NCBI GenBank assembly: GCA_022410635.1
Contig: JAJVDF010000221.1
Coordinates: 656,901-720,900 of the forward strand
Length of the DNA stretch: 64,000 bases
Origin: Tretioscincus oriximinensis
Taxonomy: Eukaryota; Chordata; Lepidosauria; Squamata; Gymnophthalmidae
Direction: 5' to 3'
Part shown: positions 34,736-47,163 of the stretch, one piece after another
Layout of the letters: the number at the start of each line of letters is the position of its first letter
How positions within the stretch are numbered: position 1 is the stretch's first letter
Made by a program: the position numbers and the translations under genes
Notes under the pieces: model-generated
Seen by the model: the letters and a program-made list of their open reading frames with translations, nothing else
Told to the model about the DNA's origin: nothing
Database searches by the model: none

Positions 34736-35754
34736 TCTTAAAGATACATAACTCCATCTTTTATATCAAGCAGTAGTTCAGTTTTGTCTGGATTTAGAAT
34801 CACTTAAGAACATAGGCTGCAGCCAGCCACAGATTGAATACTTCAGTTTATNGCTTCTTTCAGTTTATAAGCCTAAAGAGAAAACATTTTAAGTGTGAGA
34901 AGCAATAATGACAAACCTATACTTAAGGTTGTCATGTGAAATTAGCTAATTCTTAAAAACACAAGCGCATGNAGAATTGGCAATGCACACACGAAAAAGA
35001 GACAGTAGCTATATCCACACTGCACTTGTTTATTCCAGAATTCCTTGATAACCTCATCCATCAGTTTACCTGTTTTAATGCATCTCATTCATATCTTTAC
35101 AATACATTTTGAGCTTTTGTTTTGTCAACTCCTAAGAAGCAATATTTTCTGACACAGCCCCCTCCACAAGATAGTGTCCTACCTGATTCTTAATGTGATA
35201 TATCACCTTCATGATTCTTCTGCCATATGTGCAGAGTTTTTGCTATGCTTCACTATGTATGATTAATAAAGGTGCAAAGATCCACCATCAGCTGATCACT
35301 GATTTTTTCCAATATCTTTGCGAAACAGCTTGCTTTCCTCTCTTCAAGCCTTTGTGTGTCTCTTTGTTATCAGAGAGGGCAAGAAATCTCGCATGAAAAA
35401 GAATGAGACTGTGCAAATTCTCATAGCATTGTACTTCATGCCTAACGAGGTGCCTAATGAGGATGAAGCCAGAACTGCCACTGGGCATGTCTCAGAACTT
35501 CACTTCCTCATTTCATCAGCAATGGAATTAAAAGACTTTGGTTTGTGAAAGGAATAAGGTATGATTGCTGGCACTTGGGATTGGGTTATTTCAGATCTTA
35601 ATGCAACTGAGGTTTTTAATATGTCCCGTGGAGGGGGCCACAGTGTCCCATTAGCCATTTTGTTTGCTGTTGTCAAGAGAAACTATAGCAGCTCCTCCTC
35701 TAAATTGTTATTAAATAGTTTGCTGCCAACATCAGATTATTTTGCTACTCACTC
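34736..35754. other. Stretch without recognised content
   Basis: No repeat or gene recognised. ORFs at 35211-35764 are under 80 codons with no family motif. Confidence 0.4.
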
Positions 35755-37046
35755 TCTCTGCTGAACTTCTAACCAAAATATTTAATTTTTCCTTAAGATC
35801 AGGCATAGTACCAGTAGATTGGAGGGTAGCTAACGTAACATCAATCTTCAAAAAAAGATCCTGGGGTGATCCCGGAAATTATAGACCCATTAGTTTAACA
35901 TCAGTTCCAGGTAAAATGTTGGAAACAATAATTANGGACAAAATTACTAAACACATGGAGAAGCATGCATTGCTGAATGAAACTCAGCATGGCTTCTGCA
36001 AAGGTAAATCATGCCTTACTAACTTGCTAGAATTCTTTGAGAGTGTTAACAAACATGTAGATAAAGGGGATCCAGTTGATATTGTCTATCTAGATTTTCA
36101 GAAGGAATTTGATGAAGTCCATCATCAAAGGCTCCTAAAAAAGCTCCACATTCACGGTATAAGAGGACAGGTTTTGAGCTGGATTGGAAACTGGCTAGAA
36201 GGTACAAAACAGAGGGTAGTAATAAATGGACAGTTCTCTGAGTGGAAAGAGATAACGAGTGGGGTACCCGAACTTTGCTTTTCAATATATTCATAAACGA
36301 TCTGGATACCAAGGTAAATAGTGAAGTAGCCAAGTTTGCTGACGACACTAAACTGTTCAAAGTAGTGAAAACTGAAAATGATTGTAAGGCACTCCAGAGT
36401 GATCTATTGAAATTGGGCAAGTGGGCATCAAAGTGGCAAATGCACTTCAGTTTAAGCAAGTGCAAGGTCATGCACATTGGGGCAAAGAACCCCAACTACT
36501 CCTACCAACTGATGGGAACCAAGCTTTCTGTAACTGAGCAAGAAAAGGATCTTGGGGTGTTGGTGGACAATTCAATTAAAGTGTGCAGCAGCAGCAAAAA
36601 AGGCAAACTGAATGTTGGGGATAATTAGGAAAGGAATTGAAAACAAGTCAGTAAATGTTGTTTTGCCTCTTTATAAACCTGTGGTGAGGCCACAATTGGA
36701 ATACTGTGTTCAGTTCTGGTCATCACATCTCAAATGGGATATTGTGGAACTAGAGGGGGTGCAGAAAAGGGCAACAAGAATGATCAAGGGTCTAGAGCAC
36801 CTCCCTTATGAAGTCAGGCTGCAATGTCTGGAACTCTTCAACCTTGAAAGGCAACGTTTGAGAGGTGATCTGATTGAAGTCTACAAATCATGGGTAGAAA
36901 AGTGTGAACAGACAAAGAAAAGGATTTTTTTCACCCAGAAGGTCATCAGCCTGTGGAATTTACTTCCTGAAGAGGTAGTGATAGCTAACTGCTACCACTA
37001 CCTCTTTCTGGACAGGTTTATGGACACCAAGGGTATACAAGAGTAA
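35755..37046 (+). pseudogene. CR1 ORF2 reverse-transcriptase remnant
   Basis: Three frames carry the RT in order. Frame 1 (35742-36296): GDPGNYRPISLTSVPGKMLE at residues 42-61, QHGFCKGKSCLTNLLEFF at 82-99, the motif A region DIVYLDFQKEFDEV at 113-126, and ITSGVP at 171-176, where the usual Q-G-S-V-L-G is lost. Frame 2 (36242-36628): LLFNIFINDLD, then the catalytic FADD at residues 32-35, then WQMHFSLSKCKVMHIGA. Frame 3 (36612-37046): VVLPLYKPVVRPQLEYCVQF and WNLLPEEVV. About 30 residues (IMHGIDRVN... in other copies) are missing in frame 3. RNA-templated DNA synthesis is the family role; this copy is dead. Confidence 0.92.
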
Positions 37047-37100
37047 TAGGATGGATGTCTGGATGTTGCCTGNAGGATGGTGCAACAGGCAGTGCTCATT
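35755..37100 (+). mobile_element. CR1 LINE, longest RT copy in the window
   Basis: Sense-strand CR1 copy, 5' truncated within ORF2 and lacking most of the 3' UTR. After the ORF2 stop near 37046 the UTR words ggatggatgtctggatgttg and tgcaacaggcag are present, and then CR1 homology ends near 37095, so the terminal octamer repeats are missing. Same subfamily as the copies at 1-583, 2405-3745 and 50405-50895. Confidence 0.93.
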
Positions 37101-37141
37101 TTGAGGCTTTGGACTACAGCCATTTCTTGTCTGATGCTTAA

Positions 37142-37270
37142 GCCTGATTTGCACAGGGCTCAGGGCTCTAAATCTGTTACAATACTTCTAAGCATTGATT
37201 TGCACAGGGCTAAATGTGTCATAACAGATCTCAAAATACATTAAAGCCTGATCTGCACAGGGCTTAGTAA
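37142..37270. repeat. Three spaced copies of 'gattTGCACAGGGCT'
   Basis: gcctgatttgcacagggctc near 37142, gcattgatttgcacagggct near 37193 and gcctgatctgcacagggct near 37247, about 52-54 bp apart. A weak minisatellite directly after the CR1 copy. Confidence 0.75.
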
Positions 37271-37439
37271 TCTAAGGGTACCAGGGTACATTGTCTCTGC
37301 TAATCAAATTTCTCCAAATTGGGATTAAAAAGGCTCAATGGCATAGTGTAAATTGTCAGCACCCAAGACATAGGAACATGGCCCCAGGATCAATAGCCCC
37401 AGGATCAATATTTCCCTCTTCTCAACCACTGTCTCCACT

Positions 37440-37640
37440 CACCATCTTGCTGACTCTCGATGGCGAACGAACACTCAGACAAGTGACTTCAAGCTCTGAA
37501 AGTGATTTATTGCAGCTCTTGAGAGACTCTGAGTTAGGTCTGCCGTGACTGCCAGCTGCCAGAGCAGCTATATCTATACAGTCTTCTAGCCAATCACTGC
37601 ATTCCTATTTTCCCGCTCAAAATGCTGTTCAGAAATTGGT
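37440..37640 (-). other. Candidate LTR-like segment
   Basis: On the minus strand: a TATA-like tatagatatagctgctctg near 37580-37562, then aataaatcactttcagagct near 37513-37494, then acttgtctgagtgttcgttc. This order (TATA box, polyadenylation signal, U5-like tail) is what an LTR would show, and the AATAAA block recurs at about 18400-18445. Ends and duplications not found. Confidence 0.3.
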
Positions 37641-39446
37641 CATATTTAAACATAAGAGGTTTCCCTCCAAAATTCATTTGAACATAAGAGGTTTCATCTG
37701 TACAAAAGATATAATACTATACACAAATATGTACATGTCATATATCTATGACACTATACCACTGAAGAGGGCCAAAGTGAGCACCAAAGTTGTTCATTTT
37801 GATGCCTTGCCTTAATCTGAATGTAGACTCAAATGAAGAGATCATGGCTGAAGCTTATCCAGGAGCAGACAGGGGCAAATTATGTAGCTCCAAAAGAGGC
37901 TGAGCTAGGAATGCCAACTGGCTAGGAGCCTGATAGTGACGAAGATACAAGCCAATATGAGCTGAGGATGAAGAACCAGTGTGATAAGGTCTTCCTCCGG
38001 TGTTCACAGAGGCTGAGAGAGAGCAGCCTAAAGGCACCCCCTCTCCAAACAAGAATGAACAGATGTGGCAGCTTTTTAAGGAGTGAAGGTGCACTGCCTC
38101 CCTGCTAGAAATAAACTTGTCTGTGTTAACCATCTCATTGAATTTCTGACCTTGACTTGTGTTTCTGACTTCCCTGTTATGTTTTGCCCTCAGATATTGT
38201 TATGATTCAGTGTGTATGAATCTTTGCCTGTCTGACCACTCTAACGTGTTGGTGATTCTAACACGGGGTCTTTAGGTCATGGGCTTGGAAGGGTTTTCGA
38301 GACACATTCAACTCTATGAACTCATAGAGGGGCTGCTTCATGGCTTCTTTGCAGTTATTGCTTTCTGTGTTTGCCAGTAGATATCTGGGCTGCCTGCCAG
38401 CGGACATAACATTCATCAGGATTTACCAGCAGGGCAAAACTGCCCTGGAGCTGCCTATGACTTGGATGGGGACTCTGGCTCACAGCTCCCTTATCTGATT
38501 ATCTTTTTTTACTGTCTGGGTGCATAGCATTGCCACAGCCACCCCCAAGATGTTTTGCACTACAACTGCTCGCCTGCCAAAACACTTGGAAGTCACCATT
38601 TGAGTGAAGTATCTATCACAATGCAAACTTTGTTATTTTTTAGTACAGCTTTCTCCAGAAAAGGGTCGTGCAGTTCAGAAATATATGTGCATTTTCTAAG
38701 AATATTACCTAATTTACTCCGGCATGCCAATATTTACTGAGGTAATGTCAATTACAGATAATTTCATACGATAATCCTACATTTTATGTAGTTGGGAAAA
38801 GCTACCTCCAACACTTTGGAAAAATCATTTAACTTGCTACAGTCAAGTTTCATTTTATGACATCATCCATAATAAACCTATGAGACTATTTCTAGACATC
38901 AGGCAATTCCAAGACGAGGTAGCACATCTAATCTGTTCAGCATACAAGCCACTAACATGCGCCTGGATTCACAATTCCAGATAGATTTCATATGCGCAAA
39001 GATCCATATGGAAACTTATAGAATACTTGCCAGGACAGAAAAAAAGCACAAGGACAGCTGTTTTACACTGAAAGTATATTTGTCGATTTCATTAACAGAA
39101 AACCTTTTAAAGTTTTTTTTTTTCATTTTTATCTCAATCCTCTCCAAAATAAAATACACTCTGCTGAAGGTAACCAATGTCCCAACGCAAAACCTAATGA
39201 CAATAAAATGTATAACTAAGAAGAACATTGATTCAAAGTTTCCGTCAAGTAAGATACATATGCTGAGGTAAATTCTATCCACTCAGGGTCTAAAAGGTGG
39301 TGTGATGGCACACCTGGATTGGGAAGCTTTGGCGTCTGGCCTATGCCCAGGGGCTATCTGTTTACCCTTTGAGATTAGAATCTCCAAACAAAACACTCCA
39401 GAGAAGAAATAAAGCAATATAAACAGTTTTACTTAAAGAAAAGTAG
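37641..39446. other. Stretch without recognised content
   Basis: About 1.8 kb with no named repeat. The ORFs of 88-104 codons at 38957-39282 oppose each other on both strands and show no domain. Confidence 0.4.
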
Positions 39447-39968
39447 TAGACCGACCAGATTTTCTGAGACCCAAACCGGGATAATTAATATTCATGCTAA
39501 TTTGCATATTCATAAATATGCAAATTACCCACCAACATGCATTCCCTTCCAAAATTCCCGCCTGAGAAATTGGTGAAGCATGTGAGAATTTTTTTAAGTG
39601 TGTGAGAATTTTTAAACTGAGAATTTTTGGAGTACATCAGAATTTTTTAATTTTTTTACAGAGGGGAAGGTGCCTTCAGAAGCTGGCCCCAGTTGCCAGA
39701 ACCCCCTAGTGGTGNTGCAGCATTTTTTTTAATTGTGCGAGAAAGTTTTGAAGTATGTGAGATTTTTTTTTACTGAGGGGAGGGTGCCTTCAGGAGCTGG
39801 TCTCAGATGCCAGACCCCCCTAGTGGTGCTGCAGTGAATTTTATTGAATTTTTTTTTCCTCAGCAAAAACCGGGGAATTACACACACACACACACACACA
39901 CGGGAGGGTGGGGTAGACACCCCAAAACCTGGTTTTCCTCCCCCAAAAGGAGGCATCTGGTCAGCCTA
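39447..39968 (+). mobile_element. hAT-like TIR element, long class
   Basis: Starts tagaccgaccagattttctg and ends atctggtcagccta. The interior has the octamer palindrome at 39498-39527, tgtgagaattttt-type repeats, two copies of the ggtgccttcag(a/g)agctgg block, and a (CA)n run at about 39884-39901. Flanking 8-mers (aaaagtag, ctaataga) do not match well. Non-coding. Confidence 0.8.
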
Positions 39969-42637
39969 CTAATAGAACCAAAATAAAATAATACTTTATA
40001 GGAGATGTTTTCTTGCAGTCCTTTTTCTGGGTAAACTTTGGTTTTGTAGAGTTCTAGTCTCCTTTCATGTGGAACTTAAAGCCGGTCAGAAGCTCTAAGT
40101 GTCTCTCGGACTAGTTGGTAAGTTCTCTACAGTTTGCAGACTGTAAGGTGTTGAAGTTCACAAACACTGAGGAGTGTTTTTAAGTGCTAAGGTTGCCTAT
40201 TTGAGCTGCAAAGGCCTAGAACACCAGACAAAGTCACTAGGCTTTGTCTCTGGGTCTCTGATGTTGAAAGAGAAACTGACTCCACAAAGAGGGTCTTTTA
40301 TAGATCAAATTGGAACAAATCGACTGTAGCTAATGCCAAAGGGGGATTCTGAACTCCTCCCCATAAGCTAATACAGAGGACAAGCTACACTACAGAACTG
40401 GGACAAACCAAGACTTCACAGGTGGGATTCTCCCAGACTATGCTGGGATTGCGACATGCTATCAAGGTATCTCCACTCAGATGGTCTTACAGGAGGTAAA
40501 ATAACATACCTGGTCTGGGCTTCTATTACAATGATATCATACTTTGTGCCATTTTTTTCCATTTCTATTCCACAACTAAAAATGTTTATACAGATTACGG
40601 TACTTTATTAATTGACTGCAACCAGATGTTGTAAAAAAAATAAAAAGGAAGTTGCTTAGAAATTGTAGAAACCCTCCTCTAATCTACATTCAAAAGCCAG
40701 ATTAGTTATGATGAGAACACATTTTTTAAAATATAGTAAACAAAGCTGGAGGTTTCAAAAAAGGTGGCTAGAAAGTAGATTAGAGGTGGTGGCAAGCTGA
40801 CACTAGTATTCCAAGCCTTTTTTTGTTTCTATTATAATCTTTTTTACAGTTCCAATGACCCTTCTTGGAGCACTACTGAAAATGACGCTCCACTATACCA
40901 GCAGAGATCTATTTGTAAACCACTTCCAAAAGGTATAGTCATAGATTTGAAAAGAGTGCCATTTTCAAACCCTATCCAATACACAGCATTATTACCCTGT
41001 GCCTTACAGAGGCTCCTGTCATCTCATCTGGGTTAGCATTTGCATTGAAGCATGCATTTGCCACTTCTAATGCCGTTCATCCTGCTTGAAGCAGACATCT
41101 GTTGCTAGCTAATCAGAACCAAGCTATTCCGTTTTCACTAAAGTGGATCTAGCCAGCTACATGCATAAATGGTGCTAATCTATGGCCTAGTCTAGAGTAG
41201 ACCAAGGACTACAATAATACACAATAGATATCCTCAATAGCAACTCTAGTCTTTTCCCATATGGTTAGGAGAAATGGCTTATGAAAATCAGATGTTAGTG
41301 AATCACATATTTACTTAAAATTCATTTGTCACTAACATTGAACAAAGTTCATGGACTTCAGCTAATGGACATATACTTTATTCTTCTCCATGTTTTCCCC
41401 TTCCCATTTCTAAAGGAGAACACTAACAGAAAGGTTTGTAGATTAGGGCATTAAGCAGTGAGAACTGGATTATTAAAAGGAAACCTCTTATGTGAACTGT
41501 GTGTCAGAAGCATACTTGTTAGTGATATTAACTATGTTTTAGCTTTCCTTTTACACAGAAATGTCAGCCAAAAAGAGATAAAAACAGAATTTATTTAAAA
41601 AACCATTTTAAAATCAGTTTTTATTGATTGAAAATCGACAGTAATGAAATAGTGGTGTGGCCATCACAGAAGATTTTAATTATTTATTAAAAGGTTTATT
41701 TTAAGAATGAACACTGCATAGTTTAAAACCGCTCAACATCTGTCAGGTACTTAAATCCAGATGTCACACTATATATACAGTATTAGATTCTTTGCGGTGT
41801 ATTTTGCCAGAGTAAGAGAAATAAAATCACTGAGTCAGCAGTTACACTTCTTTTTTTCCATATGTATCATATACATATATGGAATTGTATTATTTTGAAT
41901 TTTGAAAAACCACAAATCTTATGTTTCACCACAGTCCATTTTTCCTCAGCAAGTTACATAATTTGTTATAGTTCTTACATAATATAAGAGAGAATGCAAC
42001 TTGAAAATAATATGCTACTGATTATGGTCAAGCAGAAATAAATTTTAACTGCTAACAAAGTACTGCTAATAAAAAAAAATTAATGTTGAGGAACTAAATA
42101 TGGAGAAATTCAAAGAGTTGTGGTCAGCAGCTCATCCACAGGTTGTAGCTGCCATATTTGCAACGGTAGATAATAAACATGACAAACATTTACAGGGTAG
42201 CAATGTCACACAACGAAAAACTTATTTTCACTTAAGATATCCAGAAAGGACTTGGCTTGGAATACTTAGGGTTTTTTTTCCTTCACTACTGCATCTTTCA
42301 TATATCTTTTTGACTTGACTAAGGAACTGGCTTCATCCAGCACAGCCTAGAAGGGATTGAGTTCCAAGATGAGAAACTCAAAGCCACCAATGTTTATTGC
42401 AGAACACAAAAAACAAGAACACTTCTCCCTTGTCTCACTTCGGGTGTTCCATAGTTCTGCTTTGAACTCAGACTTTTGGACATGTTCAAAATGGACAATA
42501 TGGCAATTACTTGCTCACATGTAACTTTCAAAACTCTAAACAAGCCTAATGGTTGCTAGAAGCACAAATCATGCATAAATAAAATGTGCACAACAAGTAA
42601 AACTAAAATTCAGTAAGTCTTTCTACATTGAATGGAG
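39969..42637. other. AT-rich stretch without recognised content
   Basis: About 2.7 kb, the longest repeat-free stretch by eye in the middle of the window. The plus ORF at 42100-42318 (72 codons) has no family motif. Confidence 0.45.
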
Positions 42638-42953
42638 CAATCGCTAAGAAGACAGTCTCTCAACTGAGAGATCAGTTTTCGAGGCCCTGTGTCAGATGGG
42701 GGGCGGAGTGAGCGCCTTCTACTAGCACTAGCCAACTCAGTCATTTGAAAAAAATGTAAATTTATAATCTGCAATTTCAATTAGATAAATGAGTACCACC
42801 ATTAACCTGATGGGGAAGATAAAATAAGATGTAAGCTTTCAAGCNAAAATTAACCCAGTAAGATGCTCTAAATCTCTTCAGATGAGAAGGATGAGATATA
42901 AAAAATGGATTCTTCTTCATCTTCGTCTTCGTCGTCTTCTTCTTTTTCTTCAA
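42638..42953 (+). mobile_element. tRNA-headed SINE, type 2, degraded
   Basis: Head ctaagaagacagtctctcaa and ggtcag-like B-box region (cagttttcgaggccctg), then gagtgagcgccttctactag, then gatgagaaggatgagatata and a long (TTC/GTC)n tail at about 42905-42953. One N. Confidence 0.75.
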
Positions 42954-44445
42954 ATACCAAAAAGGATATAATTATGTTGGCATTTGACATAAAAACAGTT
43001 TGTTGAATTTTTGTTTACATGATGAACAGACTTTGGAAAATAGATATTGGACAGTCCAGGGCTGTCAGCTGAGCCTGACACTCCATCTAACTGACCAAAT
43101 GAGGGGGATGGAGTTTTTGATATCCTACGTTTCNCAATTCAAGGGGACTGAAATCAGCTTAACCTTCTGTNTTCTCTTCACACCGAGAACTAGATGTAAC
43201 TGAGAAAAAAGTCACCTGGATGTCTTCCTGTAGGAGGTGGAATTGAATCAGGATACTACCAAATAAGAGTGCAACACTTGAACCATTGGAACAAACTGGT
43301 TCACAGTGAGCATGGGTAACTTTTCTGTGACAATGGAACAACATGGACAAAATGTCATTTATAGATCACTAAAACATCCTCCTTTTACACTGTGTTGAGT
43401 TTTAGATAACATTATTCACCTCAAAGAGAGGCACCAAAAAAGACAACTTGATTCATACACAGGGTAATAAAAGCATTACAGAAAACAATAGTGGCTTTTC
43501 CTTTGACTATGTATATGTTGGACCATTACGAGCTGTGACCAGCTATGCTCAACATAAGTGCTAAACCTTCTATGTACAAATTTTTCCTATATCTGGCATC
43601 AATTGTTAGATAGCATATAATACAGACTACATCATAGACATAGGAACTAAATATGATTCCAACAGTGCAAAAATAAAATAAAATAAATCAATAGTGTGAA
43701 AAGAAACTTCTCCATATGTTTTGGCATAGGCTAATTTGGAGTTCTAACTTTGCTATTGTTTAAGTTAGAGCACCTGGGATAGAGCAGACGCCATCTATTT
43801 GACTAAAATTAGAGTAATTTTCTAAACGCAACATTCAGCCAAGCTTTATATGGAAAGACTGATAATATGCACATATGTCTAAGTCAGATGAAAATGAAAC
43901 TTGAAGGAGAAATATATCTTCTTCTGCCAGAGACCATCTTTCTGGTGCCTGCTGAAAATTAAATCAATAGTGGCACCTACTGACCATCTAGGGAAATGGT
44001 TTGAAACATACAGCTGTAATAGAGCACATCTGGATTGATTTTCATCCTATCGTATCATACCTGTGTAGTGTAAATTTGTACTTTCATCTCATCCTAAAGC
44101 CAAAGGTCTCAGGGCATGTTGTAACATTAAATGGCAAAGCTTAAAGGGTATAGTAGCTTATTATATNATGACCTAACTTTGATTTGCCATAGGCAGCTGT
44201 TCTGCTTTAAAGGTCACCATCCATACAGTTGTCTACTTCTGAAAAATCTTTCTCATTGTAGAATGATGGATTCCAAATTGTTTGGAAATAACCTTATAAG
44301 ACATGTTGATGTCTTTCCTCCTTGGCATTATGTCAATACATGCCTGATTGCCGCAAAACCTCTTCATTTATAGAGGTGGTCACACCNGTAGGTGAATAAC
44401 TAAAACAGAAATTTGCATCATAGTATCTGACTGCTTCTTAAGCAT
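42954..44445. other. AT-rich stretch holding a degraded SINE
   Basis: Apart from the minus-strand SINE at 43195-43303, nothing recognised. Confidence 0.45.
43195..43303 (-). mobile_element. tRNA-headed SINE, type 1, head only
   Basis: On the minus strand: gaaccagtttgttccaatgg, gttgcactcttatttggtag, tcctgattcaattccacc, then catccaggtgac. The tail is lost. Confidence 0.7.
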
Positions 44446-44597
44446 GATCCACACATCATTTATTTATTCCACTATATTCCACAATATTTCACAATAAAGC
44501 ATGGATATTCTGGAATAAACCAGTCCACAGAATGCTTTATTGTGGAATATTGTGGAATATTCACTATAATAGTGGAATAAAAGTCACGTGTGGAATC
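44446..44597. mobile_element. Palindromic MITE of about 150 bp
   Basis: Left half gatccacacatcatttattt, attccactatattccacaat, ttcacaataaagca; the complement of the right half reads gattccacacgtgactttta, ttccactattatagtgaata, ttccacaataaagca. The arms pair over about 60 bp with indels. No clear target duplication, so the superfamily is open. Confidence 0.7.
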
Positions 44598-44968
44598 TTC
44601 ACTCTCTTAATTCCCATGAAAGAAATAAAGTGTTCTTAAAGTGTTTTCACACACAGCTTCTGCATTGGGCCTTGTTTTTTCTTAAATAAATAATGACACA
44701 GTGTACTTTGTCACATATTATTATTCATCTAATTTTGAGATCTTCCAAGGACCAGTTTTCCCCCCTATATTTTGATATTTAAAACCATAAAATTCTAAGA
44801 GATTGTACTTTGATTTTCTCATTTTGTACATAAATAAAAGTGTTCTCTGGGTTCTACAATAAATTTTCCACCAACAGTATTGGTGGAACTGAACAGCCGA
44901 ACCCACAATAGTATTCTGTTCATTTGCATATAGATAATTTCCTATAAAAGGCAAATNCATCTACCTGC

Positions 44969-45280
44969 ATAAGCATAAGCATAAGAAGTAGAACTGGGTT
45001 ACTATAACCCATTTTTCCCACATTTCAAAGGGACTCAAAGCGACTTACAAGGATATATTTTTGCCCAAAGGCTTCCATTCANTCTTCCCCACCAGGCTAT
45101 GGTGGTTCCCATTTATCTACTTGCCATCTGTTGCAATTTCTTGCAATTCTTGCTTTCGAATAGCTGGGTTGGCTAGACCTACAGGCTAGTGGAAGTTACT
45201 CNCCCCTCCTCACATCCGACACATGGCTTCAAAACCCCATCTCCCAGCTGAGAAACCATNTCCTAAGCAACTGAGCTTAT
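44969..45280 (-). mobile_element. tRNA-headed SINE, type 2
   Basis: On the minus strand the head ends at ctcagttgcttagg; the body has caagaattgcaagaaattgc; the tail gtcgctttgagtccctttga lies at the low-coordinate end, followed by (TTATGC)n-like units at 44969-44985 in complement. Several Ns. Confidence 0.8.
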
Positions 45281-46489
45281 TTATGGTTGCTTTTTATAGT
45301 GCAGCTAACACATACAGTTCCACCCAATTCATGAAATTCTGTTCACGAAGGGAAAGTGGATGTTTTCACACTCTCTTTCAATAATTCAAAGGTTTTATTT
45401 TCAGAAAATTTATCAATATTGCTCAGAATGATTTAATTCTCATTATTCTTCCAANTTTGTAGGTGGCTTTGTAATGCACACCTTTTGATTCATATCATTA
45501 AAATTAGTATTTGGTAAAATTAAAAAAATTCATAATACAGCTATGACTGGAATGCTTTCCAACAGACTGGAGAGGTCTGGGGTAATTTTTAACAGCAGCT
45601 ATACAAATGGTAAAATTCCCTTGAAGTTGCAAAATCAAAGCTGATATAAAATGATTGATTCCTCATGTAACNTTTACATGTAAAATTCCTATTATCATCA
45701 CGTGATACATTAATTGCACCACAAAAATATGTATTGCTTGTTAATGCAATTCAGTTATGGAAATGATTCTCAACAATGAGGTCACCCATTACTATTACAT
45801 ACATCTACNTTTTCTTGCCTGTCTACCTTAATACTGAACGTATCTGTAGTCAGTTCCACTTAGAACCTATTCAATAGTAAAACTCGCCAGATTTGTAATG
45901 GTCTTACCGGGAGCTTAGCTAATTTCCTGAATTTGATGCCTGCTTTGTTTTGCAAAACCATGGAGTCATCCAGTTATATCTGCAACCTGACTTACGTTCC
46001 ATTACAACTGCTGATGGTAAAAAGGAGGAAATGTCTTATCGCCATTTCTACACTAGAAAGTTCTCAGGCAAAAAAACAAAAACAAAGCAGCAGTGAAGAG
46101 GATTTCCCTTGCAGCTAGGCTTCTTGAAAAGTTGGGTGTAATATATATNCCCTACCCTGAAGAAGAGCAGGTGTAGAATTACTTTACACTATTCTGACGC
46201 CTACAACTGGATGCCCTTTCCTCACACCGAATAAAATACCAACAATAATGGTTCTTTCTTTCTGTCACTTTGGTAAGGAGCTTCATAAGAACGGAGAAGG
46301 GAAACGTAGCAGATCAGAGAACAACTNCCATCAGGGCCACAGCGTCAGGCAAGTGGGTGGTTGATCAATGATGAGCACTTGATGTCAGGAAGGTGTTGCC
46401 AGATTTGAGGCAAATAAAGAGCAAAGCCTGGAAAAATTAGGTAGGCTTATTCACTTTTTGTGGCACTGCAGAAGAGATACATTTTCTAA
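45281..46489. other. Stretch without recognised content
   Basis: A 61-codon plus ORF (45933-46118) ends in a lysine/glutamine/serine-rich stretch; no evidence that it is an exon. Several isolated Ns. Confidence 0.4.
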
Positions 46490-46790
46490 AAGGCCTGGTC
46501 TTTGGCTGAGGAAACTGCTGTCCCGCCCCCAATTTTTAGATTGTTGTTTTTAATAGGCTAAACAGATGACCCCTTTTTGGGGGGGGAGTGTTGAAAACCC
46601 GTTTTGGGGATGCCTTCTGGTTTTTCTGAGGAAAAAAAATTCAAAAAAANTATTTTGGGGAAAGTATTTTCCTCAGAAAAAACTGGGAGGCACCCCAAAA
46701 TCAGGTTTTCAACCCCACAAAAAGGGGGTCATCTGGGTATAGGGCGATATCAAAAATGTAAAGCAAGAAAGAAAGAAAAAGAAAGAAAGA
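46490..46790 (+). mobile_element. LINE/SINE 3' end interrupted by a MITE
   Basis: 46490-46553 (ggtctttggctgaggaaact ... gttgtttttaa) and 46737-46790 (gtatagggcgatatcaaaaa, tgtaaa, then GAAA units) together match 26578-26720. Between them sits a palindromic hAT-like element (46554-46736). About 15 bp of the host sequence (accgctctgagacct) is missing at the junction. Confidence 0.7.
46554..46736. mobile_element. Palindromic hAT-like MITE, short class, right end clipped
   Basis: Starts taggctaaacagatgacccc and ends ggggtcatctgg, missing the last agccta. Interior as in 47956-48136. Inserted in the LINE/SINE 3' end. Confidence 0.78.
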
Positions 46791-47020
46791 GCCACAGCTC
46801 AAGTTACATAGATCCTAGCTCCTTCCAGTCCCAATGAGGTGCAGCCATAATTGCCATCCTGCCTCAAGCTCTCCTTTCTCACATGTCAATGCACTGTACC
46901 CAGAAGTCTCAAGGTTGGACTTTTGGTTTTAGCAAAAGACCAAAAGTACCTTTTAAAAAAAACATTTGCTAACCAGATTTAATCCCCTGCTCAGCAAATC
47001 CACTTTTGGATCAGATAATA

Positions 47021-47163
47021 TACAGGGTGCTTCAAAAAAATGTATACACACTTTGAACTTCCATAGAAAATTTCCTGAAATTTAACTTTGTAGAACAGTA
47101 GAAGAGTAAATAAATTTTCTATGGAAGTTCAAAGTGTGTATACATTTTTTGAAGCACCCTGTA
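47021..47163. mobile_element. Near-perfect palindromic mariner-like MITE
   Basis: TA at 47021-47022 and 47162-47163 flank 139 bp beginning cagggtgcttcaaaaaaatg and ending with its complement. The two arms of about 50 bp differ by a single A in the A run. The unpaired middle is about 37 bp. TA duplication and this end sequence fit Tc1/mariner. The arms' identity suggests a fairly recent insertion. Confidence 0.85.

Noticed and set aside
37142..37270. Spaced repeats considered as a CRISPR-like array
   Set aside because: Only three diverged copies, in vertebrate-type DNA beside a CR1 copy.
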